The translations under genes and the position numbers were made by a program. 64,000 nt of DNA, from contig NZ_JADBEK010000001.1 of NCBI RefSeq assembly GCF_014873145.1, forward strand, positions 2,046,001 through 2,110,000. Direction: 5' to 3'. Source of the DNA: Nonomuraea angiospora. Its GTDB lineage: Bacteria > Actinomycetota > Actinomycetes > Streptosporangiales > Streptosporangiaceae. How positions within the stretch are numbered: position 1 is the first letter of the stretch; each line of letters starts with the position of its first letter. Below are positions 39,400 to 47,886 of the stretch, one piece after another. The notes under the pieces were generated by a model, which was not told the origin of the DNA, did no database searches, and saw nothing but the letters and a program-made list of their open reading frames with translations.

Positions 39400-40269
39400 A
39401 TGGCAGACATTCCACTCGAAGGGGGAATCCCGCGCGCCCGCCGGCTGAACCCGACGCTGGCGCGCTACCTGTCGGCGTTCCGCACGCCGAAGGGCGTCAT
39501 CGGGCTGTCGATCCTCGCCGTCATGAGCCTGGCCGCCCTGCTCGCCCCCGTGCTCTTCCCCGGCGGGTACGACGAGCAGGGCCGCGAGGCGCTGACCGGG
39601 ATCTCGGCCGCGCACGTCTTCGGCGTGGACGAGTTCGGCCGCGACATCTTCGTCCGCAGCATCTACGGCCTGCGCATCGACCTCAGCCTGATCTTCACCG
39701 CGGTGCCGCTCAGCATGGCGATCGGGGTCCTGCTCGGGCTGAGCGGCGCGCTGTCGGAGCACCTGGGGTCGGCGGTCCAGCGGCTGCTCGACGTGATCAT
39801 CGGCTTCCCCGGCCTGATCCTGGGGATCTGCCTGGTGGCCATCCTGGGACCGGGCTGGCCTGCGCTGTTCCTGACCATCCTGATCAGCGGGCTGCCCACC
39901 GCCGGCCGGCTGGCCCGCGGCGCCTGGCTGGCCCAGCAGAGCAGGGAGTACGTCCTCGCCGCCCGGGTGCTCGGCGTCTCCCGCCCGCAGCTCCTGGTCC
40001 GGCACGTCCTGCCGAACGCCATGGACTCGGCCGTCGTCAACGCGGCCGTGTGGATGGTCGTCGGCGTCTACATCGAGGCCGGGCTGAGCATCGTCGGCCT
40101 CGGCGTCCAGCCGCCGACGCCCTCGCTCGGCGTGCTCCTGAACAACGGGCTGCGGTTCGTCACCCAGTCCCCCACCTACATCGTCGGCCCCGCCCTCCTG
40201 CTGCTCCTGGTGGCGGTGGCCTTCAGCCTGGTGTCCGACGCGCTCAACGAGGCGGTGAACCGCCGGTGA
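39400..40269 (+). CDS. ABC transporter permease (DppC-like)
   Basis: 289 residues. N-terminal helix GVIGLSILAVMSLAALLAPV, the DppC loop AAHVFGVDEFGRDIFVRSIY (G-x-D-x-x-G-R-D), then SLIFTAVPLSMAIGVLLGLS. The contact loop is EYVLAARVLGVSRPQLLVRH followed by VLPNAMD, then GLSIVGLGVQPPTPSLGVLL. This intact copy shows what the disrupted DppC at 22382-23111 should look like (LGVQPPTPS aligns with its LGVQSPSYD). GTGA overlap couples it to the fused ATPase gene. Confidence 0.92.
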   Translation: MADIPLEGGIPRARRLNPTLARYLSAFRTPKGVIGLSILAVMSLAALLAPVLFPGGYDEQGREALTGISAAHVFGVDEFGRDIFVRSIYGLRIDLSLIFTAVPLSMAIGVLLGLSGALSEHLGSAVQRLLDVIIGFPGLILGICLVAILGPGWPALFLTILISGLPTAGRLARGAWLAQQSREYVLAARVLGVSRPQLLVRHVLPNAMDSAVVNAAVWMVVGVYIEAGLSIVGLGVQPPTPSLGVLLNNGLRFVTQSPTYIVGPALLLLLVAVAFSLVSDALNEAVNRR

Positions 40270-42404
40270 CCTCCACCGAATCCCTGGCCCCCGAGACGGC
40301 GAAGGACGTGCCGCTGCTGCGGGTCGAAGGCCTGCGCACCGAGTTCCGTCTGAAGAACGGCGGCGTCAAGGCCGTCAACGACGTCAGCTTCGACATCTAC
40401 CCGGGCGACGTGCTCGGCATCGTCGGCGAGTCCGGCTCGGGCAAGTCGGTGACGGCGCGCTCCATCATGCGCATGCTGCGCCCGCCGGGCGAGGTCGTGG
40501 CCGGCTCCGTACGGCTCGGCGGCGAGGACCTGCTCGCCCTGCCCGAACGCGAGATGCGCCGCCGCCGCGGCAGCAAGGTCGCGATGGTCTTCCAGGACCC
40601 GCAGGCCGCGCTCAACCCCGTCATGAAGGTGGGCGACCAGATCGCCGAGGCCATGACCCTGCACGGGGCCGACCGCCAGACCGCGCGCAGGCGCGCGATC
40701 GAGCTGCTCGACCAGGTCGGCATCCCCGACGTCCGGACGAAGATCGACCATTACCCGCACCAGTTCTCCGGAGGCATGCGCCAGCGCGTCGTCATCGCGA
40801 TCGCCCTGGCCAACGACCCCGCGCTGCTGATCGCGGACGAGCCCACGACCGCCCTCGACGTGACCATCCAGGCGCAGATCCTGCGCCTGCTCGCCCGGCT
40901 GCGCACCGAGCTCGGCATCGCCATCGCGATCATCACCCACGACATGGGGGTCGTGGCCGAGCTCTGCACCGACGTCGTCGTCATGTACGGCGGCCGCACG
41001 GTCGAGAAGGGCACCGTCGAGCAGGTCTTCGAGCAGCCGCGGCACCCCTACACCGCCGCGCTGCTGGCGGCCATGCCCCGCCTCGACGACGACCGGATCG
41101 GACAGCCGCTGCCCGCGATCCCGGGAGCGCCGCCCGACCCGGCCGCGCCGCCCCCCGGCTGCCCGTTCGCCCCCCGGTGCCGCTTCACCGAGGACGTCTG
41201 CGAGCAGGAGCCGCCGGCGCTGCTCCAGATCGGCGCCGGCGGGCAGTCGGCGGCCTGCTTCGTCGCCCAGCGCGCCACCACCGACGTCTCGGTCCGCGAC
41301 CCCCAGCCGCCCACCGCCGACGCCTCCGCCCTCCAGCCGCCCACCGCCGGCGTCTCCGTCCGCGCGCCCGAGCCGCCCGCCCAAGTCGGGAAGCCGGACG
41401 CCGCGACGCCCGTCCTCGAGGTGCGCGACCTGCGGATCGACGTCGGCTCCCGGCGGCGCGGGCTGTTCCACCGCGACCCGCCCGTGTACGCGGTCGACTC
41501 GGTGAGCCTGTCGGTGCACGCCGGCCGCACGCTCGGCCTGGTGGGCGAGAGTGGCTGCGGCAAGTCGACGCTGTCCAGGAGCATCGTCGGGATCAACCGG
41601 GTCTCGGGCGGGTCGGTCCTCGTCGACGGCGCCGACGTGAGCACGATGGGGCAGGCGGATCTCGGGCGGGTCAGGTCCTCGGTGCAGTACCTGTTCCAGG
41701 ACCCGTACGCGTCGCTGAACCCGCGCCGCACCATCCGGCAGTCGCTGTCCGAGGCTCTCGCGTTCAGAGGCGTCGGCCGCCGGGAGCGCGAGGAGGCGGC
41801 GCGGTCGCTGATGGCGCAGGTCGGGCTGCGCGCCGAGCACCTCGACCGCTACCCCCACGCCTTCTCGGGCGGCCAGCGCCAGCGGATCGGCATCGCCCGC
41901 GCGCTGGCCAGGCAGCCGCGCGCGCTCATCCTCGACGAGCCGGTCTCCGCCCTGGACATGTCGATCCAGGCGCAGATCATCAACCTGCTGGAGCAGCTGC
42001 AGAACGAGCTCGGGCTCGGCTACCTGTTCATCGCCCACGACCTGTCGGTGGTGCGGCACCTCAGCGACACCGTCGCGGTCATGTACCTGGGCCGGATCGT
42101 GGAGTACGGCGACGCCGCCGCCGTCTACGGCAACCCGCAGCACCCCTACACCGCCGCCCTGATGTCGTCCTCCCCCGTCCCGTCGGTCTCCGCGCGCACG
42201 CGCGAGCGCATCGTCCTGCCCGGCGACCTGCCCAGCCCCGCGAACCCGCCGTCGGGCTGCCGGTTCCGCACCAGGTGCCCGATCGGCCCGCTGGTCAACC
42301 CGGACCGGACGATCTGCACGGAGATCGACCCCCAGCTCACCCTCACGGCCACCGGCCAGCGGGCCGCCTGCCACTTTGCCGAGAACGGAAAGGAAACCGA
42401 ATGA
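40266..42404 (+). CDS. fused double ABC ATPase (DppD-DppF in one chain)
   Basis: 712 residues from the GTG at 40266, overlapping the permease TGA. Domain 1 (about 12-330): Walker [10 protein letters not shown], signature [14 protein letters not shown], Walker [13 protein letters not shown], and the C-terminal [20 protein letters not shown] extension whose Cys residues are usual for DppD. Linker about 335-380: Pro-rich and partly repeated ([23 protein letters not shown]). Domain 2 (about 385-712): Walker [29 protein letters not shown], signature [14 protein letters not shown], Walker [14 protein letters not shown], and a second Cys-bearing tail [12 protein letters not shown]. The fusion fixes a 1:1 ratio of the two ATPases. 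Confidence 0.92.
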   Translation: MTSTESLAPETAKDVPLLRVEGLRTEFRLKNGGVKAVNDVSFDIYPGDVLGIVGESGSGKSVTARSIMRMLRPPGEVVAGSVRLGGEDLLALPEREMRRRRGSKVAMVFQDPQAALNPVMKVGDQIAEAMTLHGADRQTARRRAIELLDQVGIPDVRTKIDHYPHQFSGGMRQRVVIAIALANDPALLIADEPTTALDVTIQAQILRLLARLRTELGIAIAIITHDMGVVAELCTDVVVMYGGRTVEKGTVEQVFEQPRHPYTAALLAAMPRLDDDRIGQPLPAIPGAPPDPAAPPPGCPFAPRCRFTEDVCEQEPPALLQIGAGGQSAACFVAQRATTDVSVRDPQPPTADASALQPPTAGVSVRAPEPPAQVGKPDAATPVLEVRDLRIDVGSRRRGLFHRDPPVYAVDSVSLSVHAGRTLGLVGESGCGKSTLSRSIVGINRVSGGSVLVDGADVSTMGQADLGRVRSSVQYLFQDPYASLNPRRTIRQSLSEALAFRGVGRREREEAARSLMAQVGLRAEHLDRYPHAFSGGQRQRIGIARALARQPRALILDEPVSALDMSIQAQIINLLEQLQNELGLGYLFIAHDLSVVRHLSDTVAVMYLGRIVEYGDAAAVYGNPQHPYTAALMSSSPVPSVSARTRERIVLPGDLPSPANPPSGCRFRTRCPIGPLVNPDRTICTEIDPQLTLTATGQRAACHFAENGKETE

Positions 42405-43279
42405 CCGCGAAGATCGCGCTCAACCCGATCCAGTGGATGGCCAGCGCCGACGGCTGGCTGGACCCGTCGCTGGCCCCCGCGCCGAAGGAACTGCTGACCC
42501 AGATCAAGCGGGCCGGGTTCGACCACGTCATGTCCGACGTGCCCGCCGGCTTCGACGTCGAGCGGTACCGGGCGCTGCTGGACGAGGTCGGCCTGTCGCT
42601 CGCGCCCGGCTACTTCCCCTGCCGCTCGGACGGCAGGGACGGCAACGAGGGCACCGTCGTGGCCACCGCCGCCGAGGTCGCCCGCACGCAGGCCCGGCTC
42701 GGCCTGACCGAGATCGGCCTGGGCCTGGGCATGGGCAAGGAGGCGCCGCGCGTCCTGAACCCCGGGCAGGGGCACGACGCCGACCCCTCCCGCCTCGAGG
42801 CGGTGACGGAGCTGATCGGGCGCATCTGCGACGCCATGGTGGCCGAGGGCGTCCGGCCGTGCCTGCACCCGCACGTCGGCACGTGGGTCGAGACCGAGGA
42901 GGAGGGCCGGGCGGTGCTCGACGCCCTGCCGGACTCCCGGCTCGGCTTCCTGCCCGACACCGGTCACCTGGCGTGGGCGGGCGCCGACGTCGCCCGGCTC
43001 GTGAAGGACTACGCCGAGCGGATCCCCTTCGTCCACGTGAAGGACTGCCGGCTCAGCGTCGCCGCCGAGGGCCGCGAGAAGGGGTGGGACTACCGGCGGA
43101 CCGTGCTCGCGGGGCTCTGGGTCGAGCCCGGCCGGGGTGAGCTCGACCTGACCGGCATCATCGGCAACCTGCCCGAGGCGTTCGACGGGTGGCTGATGGT
43201 GGAGGTGGACCGGCCCGACATCGCCGACCCGTACGAGAGCGCGCAGGCGTCGGCCCGCTGGATGCACGGCGCCTTCTGA
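42401..43279 (+). CDS. sugar phosphate isomerase/epimerase-like TIM barrel (IolE/xylose isomerase-like)
   Basis: 292 residues from the ATG at 42401 (AGGAAACCGA upstream, ATGA overlap with the ATPase stop). TIM-barrel strands with metal-ligand candidates in order: IALNPIQWMASADGWL, YFPCRSDGRDG, RPCLHPHVGTWVETEEEG (His and Glu), LGFLPDTGHLAWAGADVARL (Asp-x-Gly-His), PFVHVKDCRLSV (H-x-K-D), GWLMVEVDRP (Glu). This matches IolE-like dehydratases and 3-keto-sugar isomerases/lyases. As last gene of the import operon it probably acts on the internal keto-sugar or glycoside. Confidence 0.87.
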   Translation: MTAKIALNPIQWMASADGWLDPSLAPAPKELLTQIKRAGFDHVMSDVPAGFDVERYRALLDEVGLSLAPGYFPCRSDGRDGNEGTVVATAAEVARTQARLGLTEIGLGLGMGKEAPRVLNPGQGHDADPSRLEAVTELIGRICDAMVAEGVRPCLHPHVGTWVETEEEGRAVLDALPDSRLGFLPDTGHLAWAGADVARLVKDYAERIPFVHVKDCRLSVAAEGREKGWDYRRTVLAGLWVEPGRGELDLTGIIGNLPEAFDGWLMVEVDRPDIADPYESAQASARWMHGAF

Positions 43280-43282
43280 GGT

Positions 43283-44077
43283 TCAGCGCTCCCGTTCGAC
43301 GGCTCGGGAGATGCCGTCGGCCGCCGCGAACAGCCCGGGCAGCAGCCGCTTGGCCACCAGGCGGGACAGCGGCGCGGCGGCCGACACGGACGCGAGGACC
43401 GTTCCATCGGCTCTCCTGACCGGGACGGCGATGCTGCCGAACCCCAGCAGGATCTCCTGCTTCTCGATGGCGTAACCGCGTTCCCTGACGACCGCGAGCT
43501 GCCGGCGCAGGTCCTCCACGGACGCGACGGTGCGCGGCGTCAGGCGCGGCAGGCCGGTCAGCGCGAGGCGGCGCAGCCGTTCCTCGAGGTCGGGGAGGTT
43601 CGCGAGCAGGGCCTTGCCCGTCGCCGTGCACGCCGCGGGCAGGCGCCCGCCCACCCGGGAGTGGGTGTTCACGTTCGCCTCGCCGGCCACCTTCTCCACG
43701 TAGAGCACGTGACTCCGGTCGAGGACCGCCAGGTGGATGGTCGCCCTGGTGGCGGCGAACAGGTCGGTGAGGAGGGGCCGGGCCACGCGGCGCAGCACGG
43801 CGGAGACCGGCACCCGCTGGCCCAGCTCGAACATGCGCATGCCGAGCTGGTAGGAGTCCCCCTTGCGCTCCAGCAGCCCCCATTGCACCAGCTCCTGCGC
43901 GAGCCGGTACGCCGACGCCTTCGGCACCCCCGAGCGCCGGCTGAGCTCGGTGAGCCGGAGCCGGACCGCCCCCGACTCGAACGCCCCGAAGATCAGCTGG
44001 GCCTTGCCGAGCACCGAATTGGGGTATTCCTCCTCATCGGGGCCGGCCGACGCCGCCACGAACACCTGTGAGGACAT
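43283..44077 (-). CDS. IclR family transcriptional regulator
   Basis: 264 residues from the ATG at 44077 (MSSQVFVAASAGPDEEEYPN, GAGGGGAG upstream). Winged HTH about 20-75: LGKAQLIFGAFESGAVRLRL, TELSRRSGVPKASAYRLAQE. Effector domain about 90-264 with TRATIHLAVLDRSHVLYVEK, GRLPAACTATGKALLAN and RGYAIEKQEILLGFGSIAVP. It is convergent with the isomerase-like gene (3 bp gap) and divergent from the alpha/beta hydrolase at 44202. Closely similar in layout to the second IclR gene at 45012, with which it may share ancestry. Likely target: the ABC/sugar operon or the hydrolase. Confidence 0.92.
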   Translation of the reverse strand: MSSQVFVAASAGPDEEEYPNSVLGKAQLIFGAFESGAVRLRLTELSRRSGVPKASAYRLAQELVQWGLLERKGDSYQLGMRMFELGQRVPVSAVLRRVARPLLTDLFAATRATIHLAVLDRSHVLYVEKVAGEANVNTHSRVGGRLPAACTATGKALLANLPDLEERLRRLALTGLPRLTPRTVASVEDLRRQLAVVRERGYAIEKQEILLGFGSIAVPVRRADGTVLASVSAAAPLSRLVAKRLLPGLFAAADGISRAVERER

Positions 44078-44201
44078 CGGAACTCCCCTCGCGACCACTT
44101 CCATTTGTCCCATGAATAGTGCAGAACGTGTGGAATGTATAGATTTGGCCGGGCGGTCCGATGTAAAGATCAGGTGACGACCCGGCGTGAGGGAGGACCC
44201 C

Positions 44202-45011
44202 TTGGACATCACGGCGCCGCCGCGCTTCGGGTACGCGGACTCGCCCTTCGGCCAGCTCCACTACGCCGAGCAGGGCTCGGGCCGGCCCCTGCTGCTCCTG
44301 CACCAGACTCCCAGGTCGTGGGACGAGTTCCGCGAGCTGATGCCCCTGCTGGCGCCGCACCGTCGCGTCCTGGCCATGGACATGGTCGGCTTCGGGGCCA
44401 GCGCGAAGCCCCCGGCGCCGCACACGATCGAGCTGTTCGCGGCCGGCGCGCTGGCGCTGCTGGACGCCCTCGGCATCGAGCGGGCCGACGTGCTCGGCCA
44501 CCACACCGGCGGCGCGGTGGCCGTCGAGCTGGCGGCGTCCGCGCCGGAGCGGGTGGGGCTGCTGGTGCTGTCGTCGGCCCCGTGGGCGGACGCCCGCTAC
44601 CGCGCCTCCCACGCGCACGGCCCGGGGGTGGACGAGGCCGAACCGTCACCGGAGGGCGGCCACCTGGTCGAGCTGTGGCGGCTGCGGCAGCCGTACTATC
44701 CCGAACCGGTCACCGGCCTGCTCGACCGGTTCGTCCGCGACGCCCTCGCGCCGGGGGTCGATCCGGCGGAGGGCCACCGGGCGTGCGCGCGCTACGTCAT
44801 GGAGGAGCGGATCGGCCTGGTGACGGCGCCGGTGCTGCTGCTGGCGGGCGCCGCCGACCCGTTCGCGCTGCCGAACCTGGCCCCGCTCCGGGAGCATCTC
44901 ACCGGGGCGGCGAGCGTGACGTCGGCCGTCGTCGAGGGCGGCACGATCCCGCTCATGGAGCACAAGCCGGCCGAGGTGGCCGCGGCCGTGGCGGCGTTCC
45001 TGACGGCCTGA
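44202..45011 (+). CDS. alpha/beta hydrolase fold protein with His at the nucleophile position
   Basis: 269 residues from a TTG at 44202, chosen because GGGAGG ends five bases upstream; a GTG at 44187 is in frame. Fold marks are LLLHQTPRSWDEF (oxyanion strand), VLAMDMVGFGASAKP, then the elbow LGHHTGGAV, and LLLAGAADPFALP. The elbow pattern G-x-Nu-x-G reads G99-H-H101-T-G103, so His replaces the usual Ser. The late catalytic His is also altered: the usual GGH-x-P is GGTIPLMEH. It is therefore either a non-hydrolytic member or uses other residues. Between two IclR genes, in an accessory catabolic setting. Confidence 0.82.
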   Translation: MDITAPPRFGYADSPFGQLHYAEQGSGRPLLLLHQTPRSWDEFRELMPLLAPHRRVLAMDMVGFGASAKPPAPHTIELFAAGALALLDALGIERADVLGHHTGGAVAVELAASAPERVGLLVLSSAPWADARYRASHAHGPGVDEAEPSPEGGHLVELWRLRQPYYPEPVTGLLDRFVRDALAPGVDPAEGHRACARYVMEERIGLVTAPVLLLAGAADPFALPNLAPLREHLTGAASVTSAVVEGGTIPLMEHKPAEVAAAVAAFLTA

Positions 45012-45836
45012 TCAGGTCCGGCCGCCGTCGGCGGCCATGATCGACTTCGTGATGCGCCTGCTCACCATGCTGAGCAGGCCCACGTACTTGTTGACGTCGG
45101 CGCGGAAGGTCGGCGCCGTCACCGACAGCGCGGCGACCATGGTCCCGGTGGCCCCGGTGAGCGGGATCGCCACGCTGAGGTAGCCGACCCGGGTCTGCTC
45201 CCGCTCGACGGCGTACCCGGACTTCCTGGCCTGCTGGATCTCCTGGGCGAGCAGCTTGGGGGCGGTGACCGTGCGCGGCGTCACGCGGGCCAGCGGGGTG
45301 GCCACGACGTCGCCGAAGAGGGCCGCCGGGCCGAACGCCAGCAGGGCCTTGCCGGTCGCCGTGCAGTGCAGCGGCATGCGCCCGGCGACGCGCGACGGCC
45401 TGGACACCTGGCCGTGGCCGGAGACCTTCTCCAGGTAGATGACCTCCAGCCCGTCCAGCACCGCCAGGTGGATGGTCTCCCCCGTCGCCTGGTAGAGGTC
45501 CTCCATGAAGGGCCGCGCCGCCTCCCGCAGGATCCGCTGGCGCGGCACGCGCTGCCCGATCTCGAACAGGCGCATGCCCAGCCAGTATTCGGACCCGCGC
45601 CGCTCCAGCAGGCCCCACTGCAGCAGCTCCTGGGCCAGCCGGTGGACCGACGCCTTGGCCACGCCGGTGCGGCGGACGATCTCGGACAGGCCCAGGCTCT
45701 CGTCGTCGGGGCCGAAGGCCTCCAGGATCAGCCGCACCTTGCCCAGTACGCTGTTGGCCGCCGCGTCGTGCTCGGGCGAAGGGACGATGGCCAGGGGCTT
45801 GACGTCAGGTGACGACGGGGAGTGCATGAGAGCCAT
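45012..45836 (-). CDS. IclR family transcriptional regulator of the aromatic cluster
   Basis: 274 residues from the ATG at 45836 (45827 is also possible). HTH about 28-85: LGKVRLILEAFGPDDESLGL, SEIVRRTGVAKASVHRLAQE. Effector domain: TGETIHLAVLDGLEVIYLEK, GRMPLHCTATGKALLAFG, RTVTAPKLLAQEIQQARKSG. It is immediately downstream-facing away from the catabolic genes. Two copies of a 17-bp palindrome lie 25-59 bp upstream of its start, and the same motif occurs at the Rieske promoter, so it is the best candidate for the regulon's regulator, with self-control. Confidence 0.92.
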   Translation of the reverse strand: MALMHSPSSPDVKPLAIVPSPEHDAAANSVLGKVRLILEAFGPDDESLGLSEIVRRTGVAKASVHRLAQELLQWGLLERRGSEYWLGMRLFEIGQRVPRQRILREAARPFMEDLYQATGETIHLAVLDGLEVIYLEKVSGHGQVSRPSRVAGRMPLHCTATGKALLAFGPAALFGDVVATPLARVTPRTVTAPKLLAQEIQQARKSGYAVEREQTRVGYLSVAIPLTGATGTMVAALSVTAPTFRADVNKYVGLLSMVSRRITKSIMAADGGRT

Positions 45837-45860
45837 TGACCGATGATGGGGCCCGTGTCC

Positions 45861-45895
45861 GTTCCGGACAACGGCCCTGTCCCGGTGAGCGGAAC
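45861..45895. promoter_or_regulatory. two tandem IclR-type operator candidates
   Basis: Site A GTTCCGGACAACGGCCC (45861-45877) and site B GTCCCGGTGAGCGGAAC (45879-45895), 18 bp apart, match the best Rieske-promoter copy in 14 and 13 of 17 positions. They lie just upstream of the IclR gene and just past the end of the MDR reductase gene on the same strand. Autoregulation is the natural reading. Confidence 0.55.
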
Positions 45896-45906
45896 GGGCC
45901 CGGCTG

Positions 45907-46857
45907 CTATCCGAACGTGACGACCGCACGCCCGCGTACCCTGCCCTCGCGCAGCAGCTCCAGGGCCTTGCCGATCTCGGCCAGGTCGAAGCGCTCGACC
46001 TCCACGCCGAGCTCGCCGGAGGCCAGGCGGCCGACCAGCGACGGGGCCACCTCGCGCGCCCGCCGCTCGTGCCGGACCATGTTCACGGGCAGCAGCGCCA
46101 CGTCGTCGAGCAGCCACGACGGGAGATCGACCGTCACGGACGCGCCCAGCACGTACCCGATGACGACGGCCCGGCCGCCGGGGCGGACCCAGCGCGTGCG
46201 CTCGACCAGGCCGGCGCCGCCGAGCGTGTCGACCAGCAGGGACGCCGGGCGCGCCGAGGCCAGCTCCGCGAGCGCCGCGGCGTCGTCGGCCGCCACGCCG
46301 CGCACCCCCTCGGGCACCCGATCGAGCTGGTCGGACCGCCCGACCAGCCCGGTCACCGTGGCCCCGGCCAGCCGCGCCTGCTGGGCGACCATCGCGCCGA
46401 CCGCCCCGGTGGCGCCCGTCACGACGACCTCCTCCCCCGGCTCCAGGCGGGCGATGTCGTGCAGGGCGACGTACGCCGTCGTGGCCGGGACGAAGAACGA
46501 CGCGGCCACCTCGTGCGGCAGCGGCTCCGCCAGCGGGCTGACGGCCTTGGGGCTGACGCTGACCCGCTCGGTCCAGCAGCCGTCGCGCAGCAGGCCCAGC
46601 CCGCCCCCGCGCAGGAGCACCTGCGTGCCGGGCGCGAGGTCGTCGGCTTCCAGGACCACCCCGCTGGCCTCGACCCCGCCCACGTACGGGAGGGCGGGCT
46701 TCATCGCGAAGGATCCGGTGGCCACGGTCAGGTCCAGATGACCCAGCGCCGCCGCCCTGACCTCGACCAGCACCCGTCCCGGCGCGTACGCGGGTTCGGG
46801 GACGTCCTCCACGACAGGGGGCGCGCCCCACGCGTGGAAGCGAGCCGCGCGCGTCAT
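45907..46857 (-). CDS. MDR family zinc-free alcohol dehydrogenase/quinone reductase-like protein
   Basis: 316 residues from the ATG at 46857, overlapping the TGA of the upstream hydrolase (ATGA). GroES-like half: VLVEVRAAALGHLDLTVATG, PYVGGVEASGVVLEADDLAP. Nucleotide half: EEVVVTGATGAVGAMVAQQA, ASLLVDTLGGAGLVERTRWV, then FDLAEIGKALELLREGRVRG. GHLD replaces the Cys of zinc enzymes and no structural Cys set is seen. It probably reduces an enoyl or quinone intermediate of the aromatic pathway. It is the last gene of the operon starting at the Rieske gene (52182). Confidence 0.88.
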   Translation of the reverse strand: MTRAARFHAWGAPPVVEDVPEPAYAPGRVLVEVRAAALGHLDLTVATGSFAMKPALPYVGGVEASGVVLEADDLAPGTQVLLRGGGLGLLRDGCWTERVSVSPKAVSPLAEPLPHEVAASFFVPATTAYVALHDIARLEPGEEVVVTGATGAVGAMVAQQARLAGATVTGLVGRSDQLDRVPEGVRGVAADDAAALAELASARPASLLVDTLGGAGLVERTRWVRPGGRAVVIGYVLGASVTVDLPSWLLDDVALLPVNMVRHERRAREVAPSLVGRLASGELGVEVERFDLAEIGKALELLREGRVRGRAVVTFG

Positions 46858-47747
46858 CGGCCCGACACCCGGCCGGAGATTCGGCCCGAGAAGCCCGCTG
46901 CCGAGCTCTTGGCCAGGAAGGACAGGCTGAGCGGGTTGTAGCGCGCGGCCTGCTCGTGCTGGGGCCAGTGGCCGCACTCCTCGAACAGCTCCAGCTGCGA
47001 GCCCGCGATGGCCTCGTGCATGGCGGTCGCCTCCGGCACGTCGCCGAACGGGTTCTTGCGGCCCCAGACGATCAGCGTCGGCTGGGAGATCTCGGCCAGG
47101 TCGCCGGGGCGCAGGATGTTGCGCTGCCGGGTCTCCATGTCCTGCAGGCAGAGCAGGTTGTCGACGCCTGCCACGAACGCGGGCTCGTGGTAGATCGCGT
47201 GCCGCACCTCCACCAGCTCCTCGGTGGCGTCGGCCGGGTCGGCCATGAGCAGCCGCAGCCGCTTGCGGGTGAGCTCCACGTCGTCGCTGAGCACGGCCTC
47301 GCGCGTGCTCGTCCTGATGCGCTCCATGACCTGCGGGTTGGCGACGGTGCCGCCCGCGCAGAGCAGCTGCAGGCTCGCCACGCGGTCGGGGTGGTCGATC
47401 GCGGCGCGACCGCCGACCCAGCCGCCCAGCGACTCGCCCACGATGTGCGCGCGCTCGATGCCCACCGCGTCGAAGTACGCCAGCAGGTGCTCGACATAGC
47501 GCGGGATCTCGTACGGGTAGTCCGGCTTGCCGGTGTAGCCGTGGCCCAGCATGTCGATGGCGTGGCACTCGTACCGCTCCGCGTGCGCGGCCAGGTTGCG
47601 GGTGAACGCCTCCAGGTGCCCGCTGGTCCCATGCAGGAACACCACGGGCTCGCCCGATCCGGCCCGCAGGCTGCGGGTCGGCACTCCCCCCGCGTCCACG
47701 TACGAGACGCTCAGGCTCAACGGGCTCAACTCGGTCCAGATGGTCAT
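46854..47747 (-). CDS. alpha/beta hydrolase, meta-cleavage product hydrolase-like
   Basis: 297 residues from the ATG at 47747 (AGGTGA upstream; GTG 47753 also possible). Motifs: VVFLHGTSGHLEAFTRNLAA (oxyanion), CHAIDMLGHGYTGKPDYPYE, nucleophile elbow IVGESLGGWVG (S106), IVWGRKNPFGDV (Asp region), and EECGHWPQHEQAARYN (His). All three catalytic residues are present. It resembles MhpC-like C-C bond hydrolases. The cluster has a second one at 47883, so the two may act on successive or alternative ring-fission products, or this one on an ester. ATGA overlap with the reductase gene. Confidence 0.87.
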   Translation of the reverse strand: MTIWTELSPLSLSVSYVDAGGVPTRSLRAGSGEPVVFLHGTSGHLEAFTRNLAAHAERYECHAIDMLGHGYTGKPDYPYEIPRYVEHLLAYFDAVGIERAHIVGESLGGWVGGRAAIDHPDRVASLQLLCAGGTVANPQVMERIRTSTREAVLSDDVELTRKRLRLLMADPADATEELVEVRHAIYHEPAFVAGVDNLLCLQDMETRQRNILRPGDLAEISQPTLIVWGRKNPFGDVPEATAMHEAIAGSQLELFEECGHWPQHEQAARYNPLSLSFLAKSSAAGFSGRISGRVSGR

Positions 47748-47760
47748 CGTCACGTCACCT

Positions 47761-47886
47761 TCAACGGTCGAGGGAGGGTTTGTCCTGGTTGATGCGGTGT
47801 ACCTGGGTGTTGCTGCGGGCCGCCAGCAGGCGGGCGAGGAGCACGGCCAGCGCGACGGCGGGCGCGGCGATCAGCAGTCTCTTCAT
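47761..47886 (-). CDS. 41-residue single-pass membrane peptide
   Basis: MKRLLIAAPAVALAVLLARL then LAARSNTQVHRINQDKPSLD plus Arg and stop. Its ATG overlaps the TGA of the hydrolase gene upstream (ATGA), and it ends 13 bp before the next gene's start, so it is placed like a real operon member. A Lys-Arg start, one hydrophobic helix of about 18 residues and a basic polar tail describe a small membrane protein. I recognise no family. It might also be a decayed N-terminus of an exported protein. Confidence 0.45.
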   Translation of the reverse strand: MKRLLIAAPAVALAVLLARLLAARSNTQVHRINQDKPSLDR

